Assembly (NCBI GenBank): GCA_964354375.1
Contig: CAYGZQ010000027.1
Coordinates: 1-47,780 of the forward strand
Direction: 5' to 3'
Origin: CAYGZQ01 sp964354375 [NCBI: uncultured Planctomycetota bacterium]
GTDB lineage: Bacteria; JAJVIF01; JAPKYR01
Length of the DNA stretch: 47,780 bases
Position 1 is the first letter of the stretch; each line of letters opens with the position of its first letter. Made by a program: the position numbers and the translations under genes. Of this stretch, positions 41,319 through 47,780 are shown piece by piece. The notes under the pieces were generated by a model that did no database searches, was not told the origin of the DNA, and was given only the letters and a program-made list of their open reading frames with translations.

Positions 41319-41714
41319 TTACATCCACTTCTTCTTCTCTTCTTCGGCTTGCCTGCTGCCTGCCATTGGGGTTGATCGCAGAGGGGCGCTTCCCGTCACC
41401 CACCAGTACCTGGCGTCCGCCGAGGCGAGCTCCAGGTCCACACCTTTGTTCCTCGCCGCCTGCACGCAAAAAAGGACCGGACCCACCTTGACCTCGAACT
41501 TGACCGGACGGCCGAACTTCTCGCGAACGCGCCTCTCCATTTCCTTGCACGCGGCGTCGTAAGACCGAAACTCCCTCCGAAACAACACAACGTCCGGGCT
41601 GAGGTAAAGGTAGCCCTGTCCCCGGGGAATGCTCGAGTGGTCGCACGGACAGTTGGCGTCCTCACAGCTTCCGTCCCCGGACGGTCTCCAGTTTCCATCC
41701 TCGAAATACTCCAT
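41319..41714 (-). CDS. Small Cys-rich protein of unknown function
   Basis: A 131-residue soluble protein. The N-terminal 35 residues hold three cysteines in the pattern GSCEDANCPCDH, followed by IPRGQGYLYLSPDVVLFRRE, a compact segment that looks conserved and could bind a metal. The middle part (CKEMERRVREKFG; KVGPVLFCVQAARNKGVDLELA) is alpha/beta with one further cysteine. The C-terminus ends in a charged tail (EEEKKKWM). I do not recognise a described family. The ATG at 41714 has no strong ribosome site. The gene stands alone between plus-strand genes. Confidence 0.65.
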   Translation of the reverse strand: MEYFEDGNWRPSGDGSCEDANCPCDHSSIPRGQGYLYLSPDVVLFRREFRSYDAACKEMERRVREKFGRPVKFEVKVGPVLFCVQAARNKGVDLELASADARYWWVTGSAPLRSTPMAGSRQAEEEKKKWM

Positions 41715-41768
41715 CTACCTACCCCGATAATCTCGAAGAATCTGCGCCTGCAAAACCCGCGCCGATGT

Positions 41769-41797
41769 TCGACAAGAACACCGGACTGTTATATTAT
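41769..41797 (+). promoter_or_regulatory. Promoter of the flavin reductase gene
   Basis: TCGACA (41769-41774), a 17-bp spacer and TATTAT (41792-41797), each 5 of 6 to consensus. Initiation near 41804 gives a leader of about 40 nt that contains AGGACAG before the ATG. Confidence 0.6.
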
Positions 41798-41843
41798 CCC
41801 GCGCACGTGAGTTTTACAATCTCTCGCAAAGGACAGACCTGTA

Positions 41844-42413
41844 ATGTCTAAGAAAAACATGGGAGCACGACATTTCCTCTATCCCCAGCCGGCTGCACTT
41901 GTCGGCGCGAATGTCGACGGCAAGCCCAACTACCTCGTGATCGCATGGTGCGGGATCATGCAGGCCACTCCGCCGCTGATCTATGTCTCCGTGAGAAAAG
42001 GACGTTACACGCTTCCGGGCATCAAGGAAAACGAAACCTTCAGCGTCAACGTTCCCTCGACCGCCCTGGCCGTTCCGACCGACTACTGCGGCACCAACTC
42101 CGGTCGGGATGTCGACAAATCCCGCGTTTTCAAGACCTTCTACGGGAAACTCTCAACCGCCCCGATGATCGAGGAATGCCCGGTCAACATGGAGTGCCGG
42201 CTGGTCAAGACCATCGATTTCGAAGGCACTCATGTCGTTTTCGTAGGCGAGATAGTCGAGTCGTATGTCGACGAGGAATGCCTTGCCGGGAATGCGCCCG
42301 ACGTCAGGAAGGTCGACCCTCTCATCTACTCAACCGAAGGAAAATACTGGGGTCTGGGGGAGATAGTCGGCTCGGCATTCAGCATGGGAAGCAAGTACAA
42401 GCCCGGAGCATAA
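41844..42413 (+). CDS. Flavin reductase / flavoredoxin family protein
   Basis: A 189-residue FMN-binding split-barrel protein. The N-terminal PQPAALVGANVDGKPNYLVIAWCGIMQATPPLIYVSVRKGRYTLPGIKENETFSVNVPS is the flavoredoxin pattern, including the TP-P-x-x-x-V-S segment that touches FMN. The middle part (DYCGTNSGRDVDKSRVFKTF) and the C-terminal GKYWGLGEIVGSAFSMG complete the fold. Such proteins reduce flavins or transfer electrons in anaerobes. The ATG at 41844 has AGGACAG upstream. The gene is monocistronic, with its own promoter and an unrelated lipoprotein gene downstream that has a separate promoter. Confidence 0.9.
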   Translation: MSKKNMGARHFLYPQPAALVGANVDGKPNYLVIAWCGIMQATPPLIYVSVRKGRYTLPGIKENETFSVNVPSTALAVPTDYCGTNSGRDVDKSRVFKTFYGKLSTAPMIEECPVNMECRLVKTIDFEGTHVVFVGEIVESYVDEECLAGNAPDVRKVDPLIYSTEGKYWGLGEIVGSAFSMGSKYKPGA

Positions 42414-42445
42414 GGGGTTCGCGGAACCATCCGAGCGTCCGGGTC

Positions 42446-42474
42446 TTGACAAGCAGTGTATTATCATGTAACTT
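42446..42474 (+). promoter_or_regulatory. Putative promoter of the serpin gene
   Basis: TTGACA (42446-42451), a 17-bp spacer and TAACTT (42469-42474). The same layout precedes the VWA lipoprotein gene at 16254 (TTGACA, 17 bp, TAGCTT), where the -10 box is likewise non-canonical but similar. Confidence 0.5.
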
Positions 42475-42504
42475 TCTGTTAGCTGACTGAAGCGGAGGTG
42501 TGTC

Positions 42505-43824
42505 ATGATGCGAAACGGTACGATCGCCGTTCTGCTGGTTTCGTGGATACTTCTATCAATGATCTCTTGTGGTGGTGGCGGGAACAGCACCCCGAATCTC
42601 CCTCCGGACGAGAACCCCACCGGATACAAGTTCGCTGCATCCGACAAGACTCGCGACCTTAGCCCCGACGTGCCGTCGGGAGACCTTGACGCTCTCGTCG
42701 GAGGCAACACCGAGTTCGCGTTCGACCTCTACGGGCAACTCAAGGACGAGGACGGGAACATCTTCTTCTCGCCCTTCAGCATATCGCAGGCGCTCGCGAT
42801 GACATGGATCGGCGCTCGGGGCAACACCGAGACCCAGATGGCCGACACTCTTCATTTCAACCTTCCCCAGGCTACGCTGCATCCGGCGTTTAATGAGCTC
42901 GACCTCGAGCTGCACTCCCGAGGCCAAGGCGCGATGGGGAAGGACGGAAAGGGCTTCAGGCTGAAGATCGCAAACTCAACGTGGGGTCAGGACGGCTGGA
43001 CGTGGCTTCCCGATTTCCTCGATTCGCTCGCGGTCAACTACGGCGCCGGGATGAGGCTGGTCGATTTCGCGACCGCCCCCGACGAGTGCAGAATCACGAT
43101 CAACAGATGGGTCGAAGAAAAAACCGAAGACCGGATCAAGGACCTCCTGCCGGAAGGAACCATCGACAACAGCACGGCGCTTGTCCTGGTCAACGCCATC
43201 TACTTCAACGCGGCGTGGCTCAACCATTTCGAGGAGGAGAACACTCACACCGGCGATTTCACTCTGCTCGACGGGTCCAAGGTCGACGCGCGACTGATGC
43301 GGCAGACCGAGGATCAGAACTTCACGGACGGGGACGGCTACAAGGCGCTCGAACTGGAGTACGACGGTGAAGAGCTTTCAATGGTAATCCTGCTGCCGGA
43401 CGTCGGCCGCTTCGAGGAATTCGAGTCGAATCTTGACGCGGAGATGATCGACGGGATAGTCGACGACCTTTCGGAGAGAGCGGTCGATGTAACGCTGCCG
43501 AAATTCGAGTACGAGAGCGAATTCGGGCTTGCCGAAACCCTGAGTACGATGGGCATGACCGACGCGTTCATGCCAGACATCGCGGACCTGTCCGGCATGG
43601 ACGGCACTCGGTTACTCTACATCACCGACGTACTGCACAAGGCGTTTGTATGCGTTGACGAAGCGGGCACCGAAGCGGCGGCGGCTACCGGTGTGGTCAT
43701 AGGCTACACGTCGGTCCCCGAGTCCGCGACCTTCAAGGCGGACCATCCGTTCATTTTCTTCATCCGGGACATCGAGACCGGCGCGATCCTCTTCCTCGGC
43801 CGAGTCCTCGATCCGACGGCATAA
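42505..43824 (+). CDS. Lipoprotein serpin (serine protease inhibitor)
   Basis: A 439-residue serpin anchored as a lipoprotein. The signal peptide has lipobox LSMISC, followed by a Gly/Asn/Pro linker and the serpin fold from about residue 70: NIFFSPFSISQALAMTWIGARGNTETQMADTL, then NAIYFNAAWLNHFEEENTHTGDF, then ITDVLHKAFVCVDEAGTEAAAATG. The hinge GTEAAAAT at about residues 388-395 has the small residues needed for loop insertion, so it is predicted to be inhibitory; by alignment P1 is Thr or the neighbouring Tyr of GYTS. It ends with the FFIRDIETGAILFLGRVLDP serpin signature. The ATG at 42505 has GGAGG six bases upstream. Confidence 0.95.
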   Translation: MMRNGTIAVLLVSWILLSMISCGGGGNSTPNLPPDENPTGYKFAASDKTRDLSPDVPSGDLDALVGGNTEFAFDLYGQLKDEDGNIFFSPFSISQALAMTWIGARGNTETQMADTLHFNLPQATLHPAFNELDLELHSRGQGAMGKDGKGFRLKIANSTWGQDGWTWLPDFLDSLAVNYGAGMRLVDFATAPDECRITINRWVEEKTEDRIKDLLPEGTIDNSTALVLVNAIYFNAAWLNHFEEENTHTGDFTLLDGSKVDARLMRQTEDQNFTDGDGYKALELEYDGEELSMVILLPDVGRFEEFESNLDAEMIDGIVDDLSERAVDVTLPKFEYESEFGLAETLSTMGMTDAFMPDIADLSGMDGTRLLYITDVLHKAFVCVDEAGTEAAAATGVVIGYTSVPESATFKADHPFIFFIRDIETGAILFLGRVLDPTA

Positions 43825-43828
43825 GGCC

Positions 43829-43854
43829 AAAAAAAATCCGCGCGACGCGCGGAT
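43829..43854 (-). terminator. Terminator of the clpX transcript
   Basis: On the minus strand ATCCGCGCG pairs with CGCGCGGAT and is followed by TTTTTTTT (43829-43836). It lies about 30 bp past the clpX stop, just after the convergent serpin gene. Confidence 0.82.
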
Positions 43855-43884
43855 ATGAGCGGAACTCCTTATCGCAAGCCGGAC

Positions 43885-45195
43885 TCAACCGGCTTCCTCG
43901 TAGGCTTCTTTACTTTTCCCCGTCTTCTTCGGCTCAGCCTTGATGGGGTGCAAATCGAGATCAACCTTCCCGTGCTTGATATCCTCCTCGTTGATCTCGA
44001 GAAGGCCCTTCAGATTCCTGCTCGGGACCTCGTACATCACGTCGAGCATCAGCCCCTCGATAATGCTCCTCAGGCCGCGCGCGCCTGTCTTCCGCTTCAG
44101 CGCCTCCTTCGCGATCGCGCGAAGCGCCTCCTTGGTGAAGTCAAGCTCGATGCCGTCGAGCAGCATAAGCTCGCTGAACTGCCGGGTGATCGCGTTCCTG
44201 GGCTCCGTGAGGATGCGCACCAGGTCGTCTTCCTCGAGATCGTCGACAGTCGTGATAACCGGGAACCGCCCCACAAACTCAGGCAGATATCCGAATTTCA
44301 CGAGGTCCTGCGGAAGAACGTCCTTCACCACTTCGCTCGCCCCCCTGCCCTTGCGAGGCTTCACGTCGGTGCGGAACCCCATGGTCTGGTGTTCCTTGCG
44401 GGCGCGGATGATCTCGTCGAGCCCCTCGAATGTCCCGCCGCCGATGAACAGGATGTTGATGGTGTCGATGGGGATATACGCCTGGTCGGGATGCTTTCGC
44501 CCGCCCTGGGGCGGCACATTCGCCACGGTTCCCTCGAGGATTTTCAGCAGGGCCTGCTGGACGCCTTCCCCCGACACGTCACGCGTGATCGACGGATTAT
44601 CCTGGTTCTTGCGCGCGATCTTGTCGATCTCGTCGACATAGATGATCCCTATCTGGCTGCGCTCGATGTCTTCCTCGGCCGCGATGTAGAGCTTGAGGAC
44701 TATGTTCTCGACATCCTCGCCGACATACCCGGCCTCGGTGATGCTGGTCGCGTCCGCGATGGCGAAAGGAACATCGAGAATTTTGGCCAGGGTCTGTGCG
44801 AGAAGGGTCTTGCCGCAACCGGTCGGGCCGATCAGCAGTATGTTCGACTTGGTCAGCTCGATGCCGGCCTTGGGCTGGTAGAAGCTCTTGATGCGCTTGT
44901 AATGGTTGTAAACCGCTACCGAGAGCGTCTTCTTCGCCTGCTCCTGCCCGACGACATACTCGTCGAGCTGGCTCTTGATGCCCTTGGGGGTGCGGACGGC
45001 AAGCCTCTCCACCGGGGTTCGCTCGCCGCGACCCGCTATCCGGCCGGAGGAATCCTCGTTGATCACCTGCACGCATAGGTCCACGCAGCGGTCGCAGATG
45101 TACACGCCGTTCGGCGCAACCACAAGCTTGCTTACCCGGTTCTTTGGCCGTCCGCAGAAACTGCAGCGAAGATCGTCGGAGTCGAAATCAGGCAT
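43885..45195 (-). CDS. clpX: ATP-dependent Clp protease ATP-binding subunit ClpX
   Basis: A 436-residue AAA+ unfoldase. The N-terminal zinc-binding domain has C11, C14, C34 and C37 (CSFC ... CDRC). Walker A is [10 protein letters not shown], the pore loop is AGYVGEDVE, Walker B is IIYVDEIDK, and the MGF of [10 protein letters not shown] is the likely ClpP-docking loop. It feeds unfolded substrates to ClpP, encoded 67 bp upstream. A C-terminal Lys/Glu tail ([14 protein letters not shown]) is slightly longer than usual. Confidence 0.97.
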   Translation of the reverse strand: MPDFDSDDLRCSFCGRPKNRVSKLVVAPNGVYICDRCVDLCVQVINEDSSGRIAGRGERTPVERLAVRTPKGIKSQLDEYVVGQEQAKKTLSVAVYNHYKRIKSFYQPKAGIELTKSNILLIGPTGCGKTLLAQTLAKILDVPFAIADATSITEAGYVGEDVENIVLKLYIAAEEDIERSQIGIIYVDEIDKIARKNQDNPSITRDVSGEGVQQALLKILEGTVANVPPQGGRKHPDQAYIPIDTINILFIGGGTFEGLDEIIRARKEHQTMGFRTDVKPRKGRGASEVVKDVLPQDLVKFGYLPEFVGRFPVITTVDDLEEDDLVRILTEPRNAITRQFSELMLLDGIELDFTKEALRAIAKEALKRKTGARGLRSIIEGLMLDVMYEVPSRNLKGLLEINEEDIKHGKVDLDLHPIKAEPKKTGKSKEAYEEAG

Positions 45196-45262
45196 AGTCT
45201 CAATCCGAAATCCCTGGAATACAAGTCAGACTCTACATCGGAACCTGCGTCAAGGCAATGCT

Positions 45263-45883
45263 CTACGATGCCGCGGCGGGAGGCAATGGTTCGCGGGCTC
45301 CGCGACGTTTAGTAATGATTTCGTCGATGATGCCGTACTCTTGAGCTTCCTCGGGAGTAAGGTACTTGTCCCTTTCAGTGTCGTTCTTCACCCTCTCAAG
45401 GGGCTGACCGGTGTGACTCGCCAGTATTTTGTTCAGCCTCTCGCGGGTCTTCAGAATGTTCTCCGCGTGGATGCCGATGTCGGTCGCCTGGCCCTGAACG
45501 CCGCCGGTCGGCTGGTGGATCAGTATCTCCGAGTTCGGGAGAGCGAAACGCTTGCCTTTCGCGCCGCCCGCCAGCAGAACGGCCCCCATGCTCGCCGCCA
45601 GGCCTATGCATATCGTGCTCACGTCGGGCTTGATCACCTGCATCGCGTCGTAGATCGCAAGTCCCTGTGTGACGATACCTCCCGGAGTATTGATGTAGAG
45701 ATCAATATCCTTCTCCGGATCCTCTTTTTCGAGAAACAGAAGGCTCGCCACCACCGTGTTCGCAAGATTCTCTTCGATCGGTCTGCCGAGGATGATGATC
45801 CGGTCCTTCAGGAGCCGGGAGTAGATGTCATACGTTCTCTCGCCGCGGCTTGTCTGCTCGATTACGTACGGAATCAGACCCAT
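45263..45883 (-). CDS. clpP: ATP-dependent Clp protease proteolytic subunit ClpP
   Basis: A 206-residue peptidase with the complete triad: S98 in [13 protein letters not shown]123 in [12 protein letters not shown] and D172 in [31 protein letters not shown] and the ALPNSEI region are typical. The ATG at 45883 has GAGGTGA upstream. It is followed by clpX and preceded by the DUF1284 gene; the 165-bp gap before it contains an AAGATT/AATCTT repeat, so an internal promoter is possible. Confidence 0.97.
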   Translation of the reverse strand: MGLIPYVIEQTSRGERTYDIYSRLLKDRIIILGRPIEENLANTVVASLLFLEKEDPEKDIDLYINTPGGIVTQGLAIYDAMQVIKPDVSTICIGLAASMGAVLLAGGAKGKRFALPNSEILIHQPTGGVQGQATDIGIHAENILKTRERLNKILASHTGQPLERVKNDTERDKYLTPEEAQEYGIIDEIITKRRGAREPLPPAAAS

Positions 45884-45952
45884 CTCGTCACCTCAGGCTC
45901 GCATCGCTCCATCTCCCCTCTCTCCCCTCCTCGACGTCGAAACGCCCTCCTC

Positions 45953-45968
45953 AAGATTAATCAATCTT
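45953..45968. promoter_or_regulatory. Operator-like inverted repeat upstream of clpP
   Basis: AAGATT and AATCTT are 6-bp arms around AATC in the 165-bp gap between the DUF1284 gene and clpP. It is a candidate regulatory site for an internal clpP promoter; alone the match is modest. Confidence 0.3.
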
Positions 45969-46047
45969 AAAGATACATCTTACTATCGACGGTTCACCCT
46001 TTCAGTTGTCCGACAAGCGGGATTATTCGCCCCATAATCATCACAGA

Positions 46048-46554
46048 CTATTCCGGCTGAAAGAGAGCTTTGCCCGACATGACCTTCCCGTGCAGATCGT
46101 CCAGAGCCTCAGCGCAGTAAGGATGCTCGCGCCAGGAGCAGTCACCGCACAGGGCATCCATAACGGAGGAGTCGACATTTTTGGCAACTTTGGATAAGAT
46201 TAAGCACCAATCTTGTACCGTCCCTTCCTCCAGACCCAGCCATGACAGCACCCGCCGATCCTTCAGCACGGCGTTGTCCGGAGCATCGAGAGGTACCGGG
46301 CAGTCCTCGGGATCGTCCGCAGTACACCTTCCCCTGTGATGATGCGGGCAGTGCTCGCAGATAACATCCGCCCCCAATATCACTTCCACCTGGGCCTGCG
46401 GATTCCGCCACAGGTAGTCCCGCACCCTATGCATCTCCGATACGAACTCGGGGCTGTAACCCAGACCTCTGAATCCCTGAAGGCAGAGAAGCGTATGCGC
46501 CCGAATCCTGATCGGAGCCTCACCGCCCGTCGTTTCTCCGATGCCACGGTTCAT
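46048..46554 (-). CDS. DUF1284 domain protein in the trigger factor-ClpP-ClpX operon
   Basis: A 168-residue Cys-rich protein of the DUF1284 family: IRIRAHTLLCLQGFRGLGYSPEFVSEMHRV at the N-terminus, then ADVICEHCPHHHRGRCTADDPEDCPVPLDAPDN and DALCGDCSWREHPYCAEAL. Eight or more cysteines, arranged as CxxC and spaced pairs with histidines, suggest metal or iron-sulfur binding. Its ATG at 46554 overlaps the stop of the trigger factor gene, so it is translationally coupled to it. Function unknown; the position inside a proteostasis operon is the notable point. Confidence 0.88.
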   Translation of the reverse strand: MNRGIGETTGGEAPIRIRAHTLLCLQGFRGLGYSPEFVSEMHRVRDYLWRNPQAQVEVILGADVICEHCPHHHRGRCTADDPEDCPVPLDAPDNAVLKDRRVLSWLGLEEGTVQDWCLILSKVAKNVDSSVMDALCGDCSWREHPYCAEALDDLHGKVMSGKALFQPE

Positions 46555-47780
46555 TGCTCGCTCGGCTTAGTGCTTTCTTCCTCAGTTTCACTCCCCCCTG
46601 CTCCGGAGGTTTCCTCGCCCCCGTCCCCCTTCGTCGGGCTTGTCTTGTCAAGTTCGGGTTCCAGGTAGTCCCCGGAGAACTCAGTCTCGGGGTCCCCGGT
46701 TTTCTGCATGAATTCCTTCTCAATCACCCGCTGCTGTTCTCGAGCCTCTTCCATAAGGGTCTTGAATTGCTGCTCCGTCACCGTCTTCGATTTGGCCTTC
46801 TCCAGCAGGAAATGCGTGACCTTCTTGTTAAGGATTTCGTCCCTGGTGTTCTCAATGAACTGCGGGTCCCTCATAAGCGTGCGCAGGTCCTTCTCGGAGA
46901 CCCTCTGACGCATCGCCATGATCGCGAGGTAGTTCGCAACTTCTTCGTTGGCGACACCGATGGACTCCTTGCGGGCGATCTCCCTCATGACAAGGTCCAA
47001 CCGGACCATCCGCTCGGCCTGGTACCGAGCACGCTTCCTGATTCGCTCTCCGGTGGCGCCGCCCTTCTCCATCAGCTTCTCGACATCCGCGCCGCTTCGG
47101 TTCATAGCATCCATGGTGCGATCCAGGATGTCGGCGTACTTCGCCCGCACAAGGCCCGCCGGCAGGGGGAAATCGAATTCGCGGGTGAAATGCCACTCGA
47201 TCTGATCGATCTTCAGCCTGTCGTCGGCGCTCGACCAGTTGCTCTGCACCTCAGTCTTTATGCGGCCCTTGAGGGCTTCCAGATTCTCAATGTCCTGCTC
47301 GCCGAATTTCTCCTTGATGAATTCATCCGTCAATTCTATTTGCTTGATGTCTCTGATACCTATCATGCGCACCCTGGCTTTGGCCACCTTCCCGCGAACA
47401 AGCGGATCCGGGAAATCATCGGGAAGCTTCAAATCGAATTCCCTGATTTCCTCAAGCTCCATCCCCACAAGCTGGTCCTCGAGACCCTCCACACCCTTCC
47501 CGCTCCCGACCTCGACCTCCATGAGGTCCTCGACGACTTTCCAGGGTTTCTCCCCTTCGATCGAATCCATCACGACATCCGGCACCTCAGCCTCGAACCT
47601 GATAAGGGCGAAGTCACCCTTCTGCACGGGTCGGTCCTTGACGTCCGAAGCCTGCCCGAAACGTATCCTCAGGCGCCTGAGCTCGTCCTCCAGAATCTCA
47701 TCGGTAACCTCCCGCTGAGGAAGTGACGCGCTTATCTCCTCGTAGTCGACCGCCGGGATCGCCGGCACGACCTCGAACAT
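46551..47780 (-). CDS. tig: Trigger factor (partial, 5' end outside window)
   Basis: About 409 residues of the ribosome-associated chaperone and peptidyl-prolyl isomerase. The visible part starts at FEVVPAIPAVDYEEISASLPQREVTDEILEDELRRLRIRF, which corresponds to the region just before the PPIase domain, then KDRPVQKGDFALIRFEAEV and the C-terminal helical arms (DRLKIDQIEWHFTREFDFPLPAGLV). The N-terminal ribosome-binding domain of about 100 residues must lie beyond the window, so the Met at the edge is not the true start. The C-terminus has an acidic Gly/Ser/Glu tail of about 30 residues. The stop overlaps the ATG of the DUF1284 gene. Confidence 0.95.
   Translation of the reverse strand: MFEVVPAIPAVDYEEISASLPQREVTDEILEDELRRLRIRFGQASDVKDRPVQKGDFALIRFEAEVPDVVMDSIEGEKPWKVVEDLMEVEVGSGKGVEGLEDQLVGMELEEIREFDLKLPDDFPDPLVRGKVAKARVRMIGIRDIKQIELTDEFIKEKFGEQDIENLEALKGRIKTEVQSNWSSADDRLKIDQIEWHFTREFDFPLPAGLVRAKYADILDRTMDAMNRSGADVEKLMEKGGATGERIRKRARYQAERMVRLDLVMREIARKESIGVANEEVANYLAIMAMRQRVSEKDLRTLMRDPQFIENTRDEILNKKVTHFLLEKAKSKTVTEQQFKTLMEEAREQQRVIEKEFMQKTGDPETEFSGDYLEPELDKTSPTKGDGGEETSGAGGSETEEESTKPSEQ

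Noticed and set aside
43855-45078. 407-residue open frame on the plus strand
   Set aside because: It is antisense to clpX; no family resemblance and no plausible start site.
46554-47726. 390-residue open frame on the plus strand
   Set aside because: It is antisense to the trigger factor gene.
1-47780. tRNA, rRNA, riboswitch and phage genes
   Set aside because: I looked for typical tRNA arms, rRNA-like blocks, an RFN element before ribA, and integrase or structural phage proteins and saw none; a covariance-model search would be needed to exclude small RNAs.

Overview
The window is a chromosomal stretch of a GC-rich, probably diderm bacterium from a lineage I cannot name from sequence alone. 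An apolipoprotein N-acyltransferase (Lnt) together with about nine lipobox-bearing exported proteins suggests an envelope with an outer membrane. The CsaB-type pyruvyl transferase, the DUF5693 membrane protein and the YlmH-like S4 protein are families best known from Firmicutes, Cyanobacteria and relatives. No rRNA, tRNA, CRISPR array, phage module or intact transposase was found.

Layout. 0-5 kb (minus): RarA ATPase, an S4 RNA-binding protein, and a large FG-GAP/VCBS propeller lipoprotein. 5-9 kb: a DUF559 nuclease-like gene beside hairpin repeats, then a second propeller lipoprotein with a strong sigma70-type promoter. 9-12 kb (minus): a compact operon of redoxin-like lipoprotein, alkaline-phosphatase-superfamily phosphodiesterase and a small YtxH-like membrane protein. 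12-14.4 kb (minus): an ECF sigma factor followed by a protein joining an anti-sigma-type zinc finger to an HD-GYP domain. 14.8-24.8 kb: CsaB, a VWA lipoprotein, a membrane alpha/beta hydrolase, two DUF6438 lipoprotein paralogues each next to a copy of an inverted-repeat element, a protein of unknown function, DUF5693 and a DUF3108-like exported protein. 24.9-29.3 kb: Lon with a small heat-shock protein, a thioredoxin-fold lipoprotein and a lone B12-binding subunit. 29.5-36 kb (plus): a 1013-residue lipoprotein and two DppB/DppC-type permeases, separated by a MITE-like element; the DppB has a very large extracytoplasmic insertion. 36-41 kb: Lnt and urocanate hydratase (minus), then RibA and PyrK (plus). 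41-47.8 kb: a Cys-rich small protein, a flavin reductase, a lipoprotein serpin and, on minus, the trigger factor-DUF1284-ClpP-ClpX proteostasis operon, whose first gene runs off the window end.

How it fits together. Proteostasis is strongly represented (trigger factor, ClpXP, Lon, Hsp20, a secreted serpin), and so is the cell surface: three large lipoproteins share a previously unfamiliar N-terminal module, and there are CsaB, Lnt, a VWA lipoprotein and DUF6438 lipoproteins. The intergenic DNA is rich in short inverted-repeat elements of at least four kinds. The most promising novelties are the shared N-terminal module of the three large lipoproteins and the zinc finger/HD-GYP fusion beside an ECF sigma factor.
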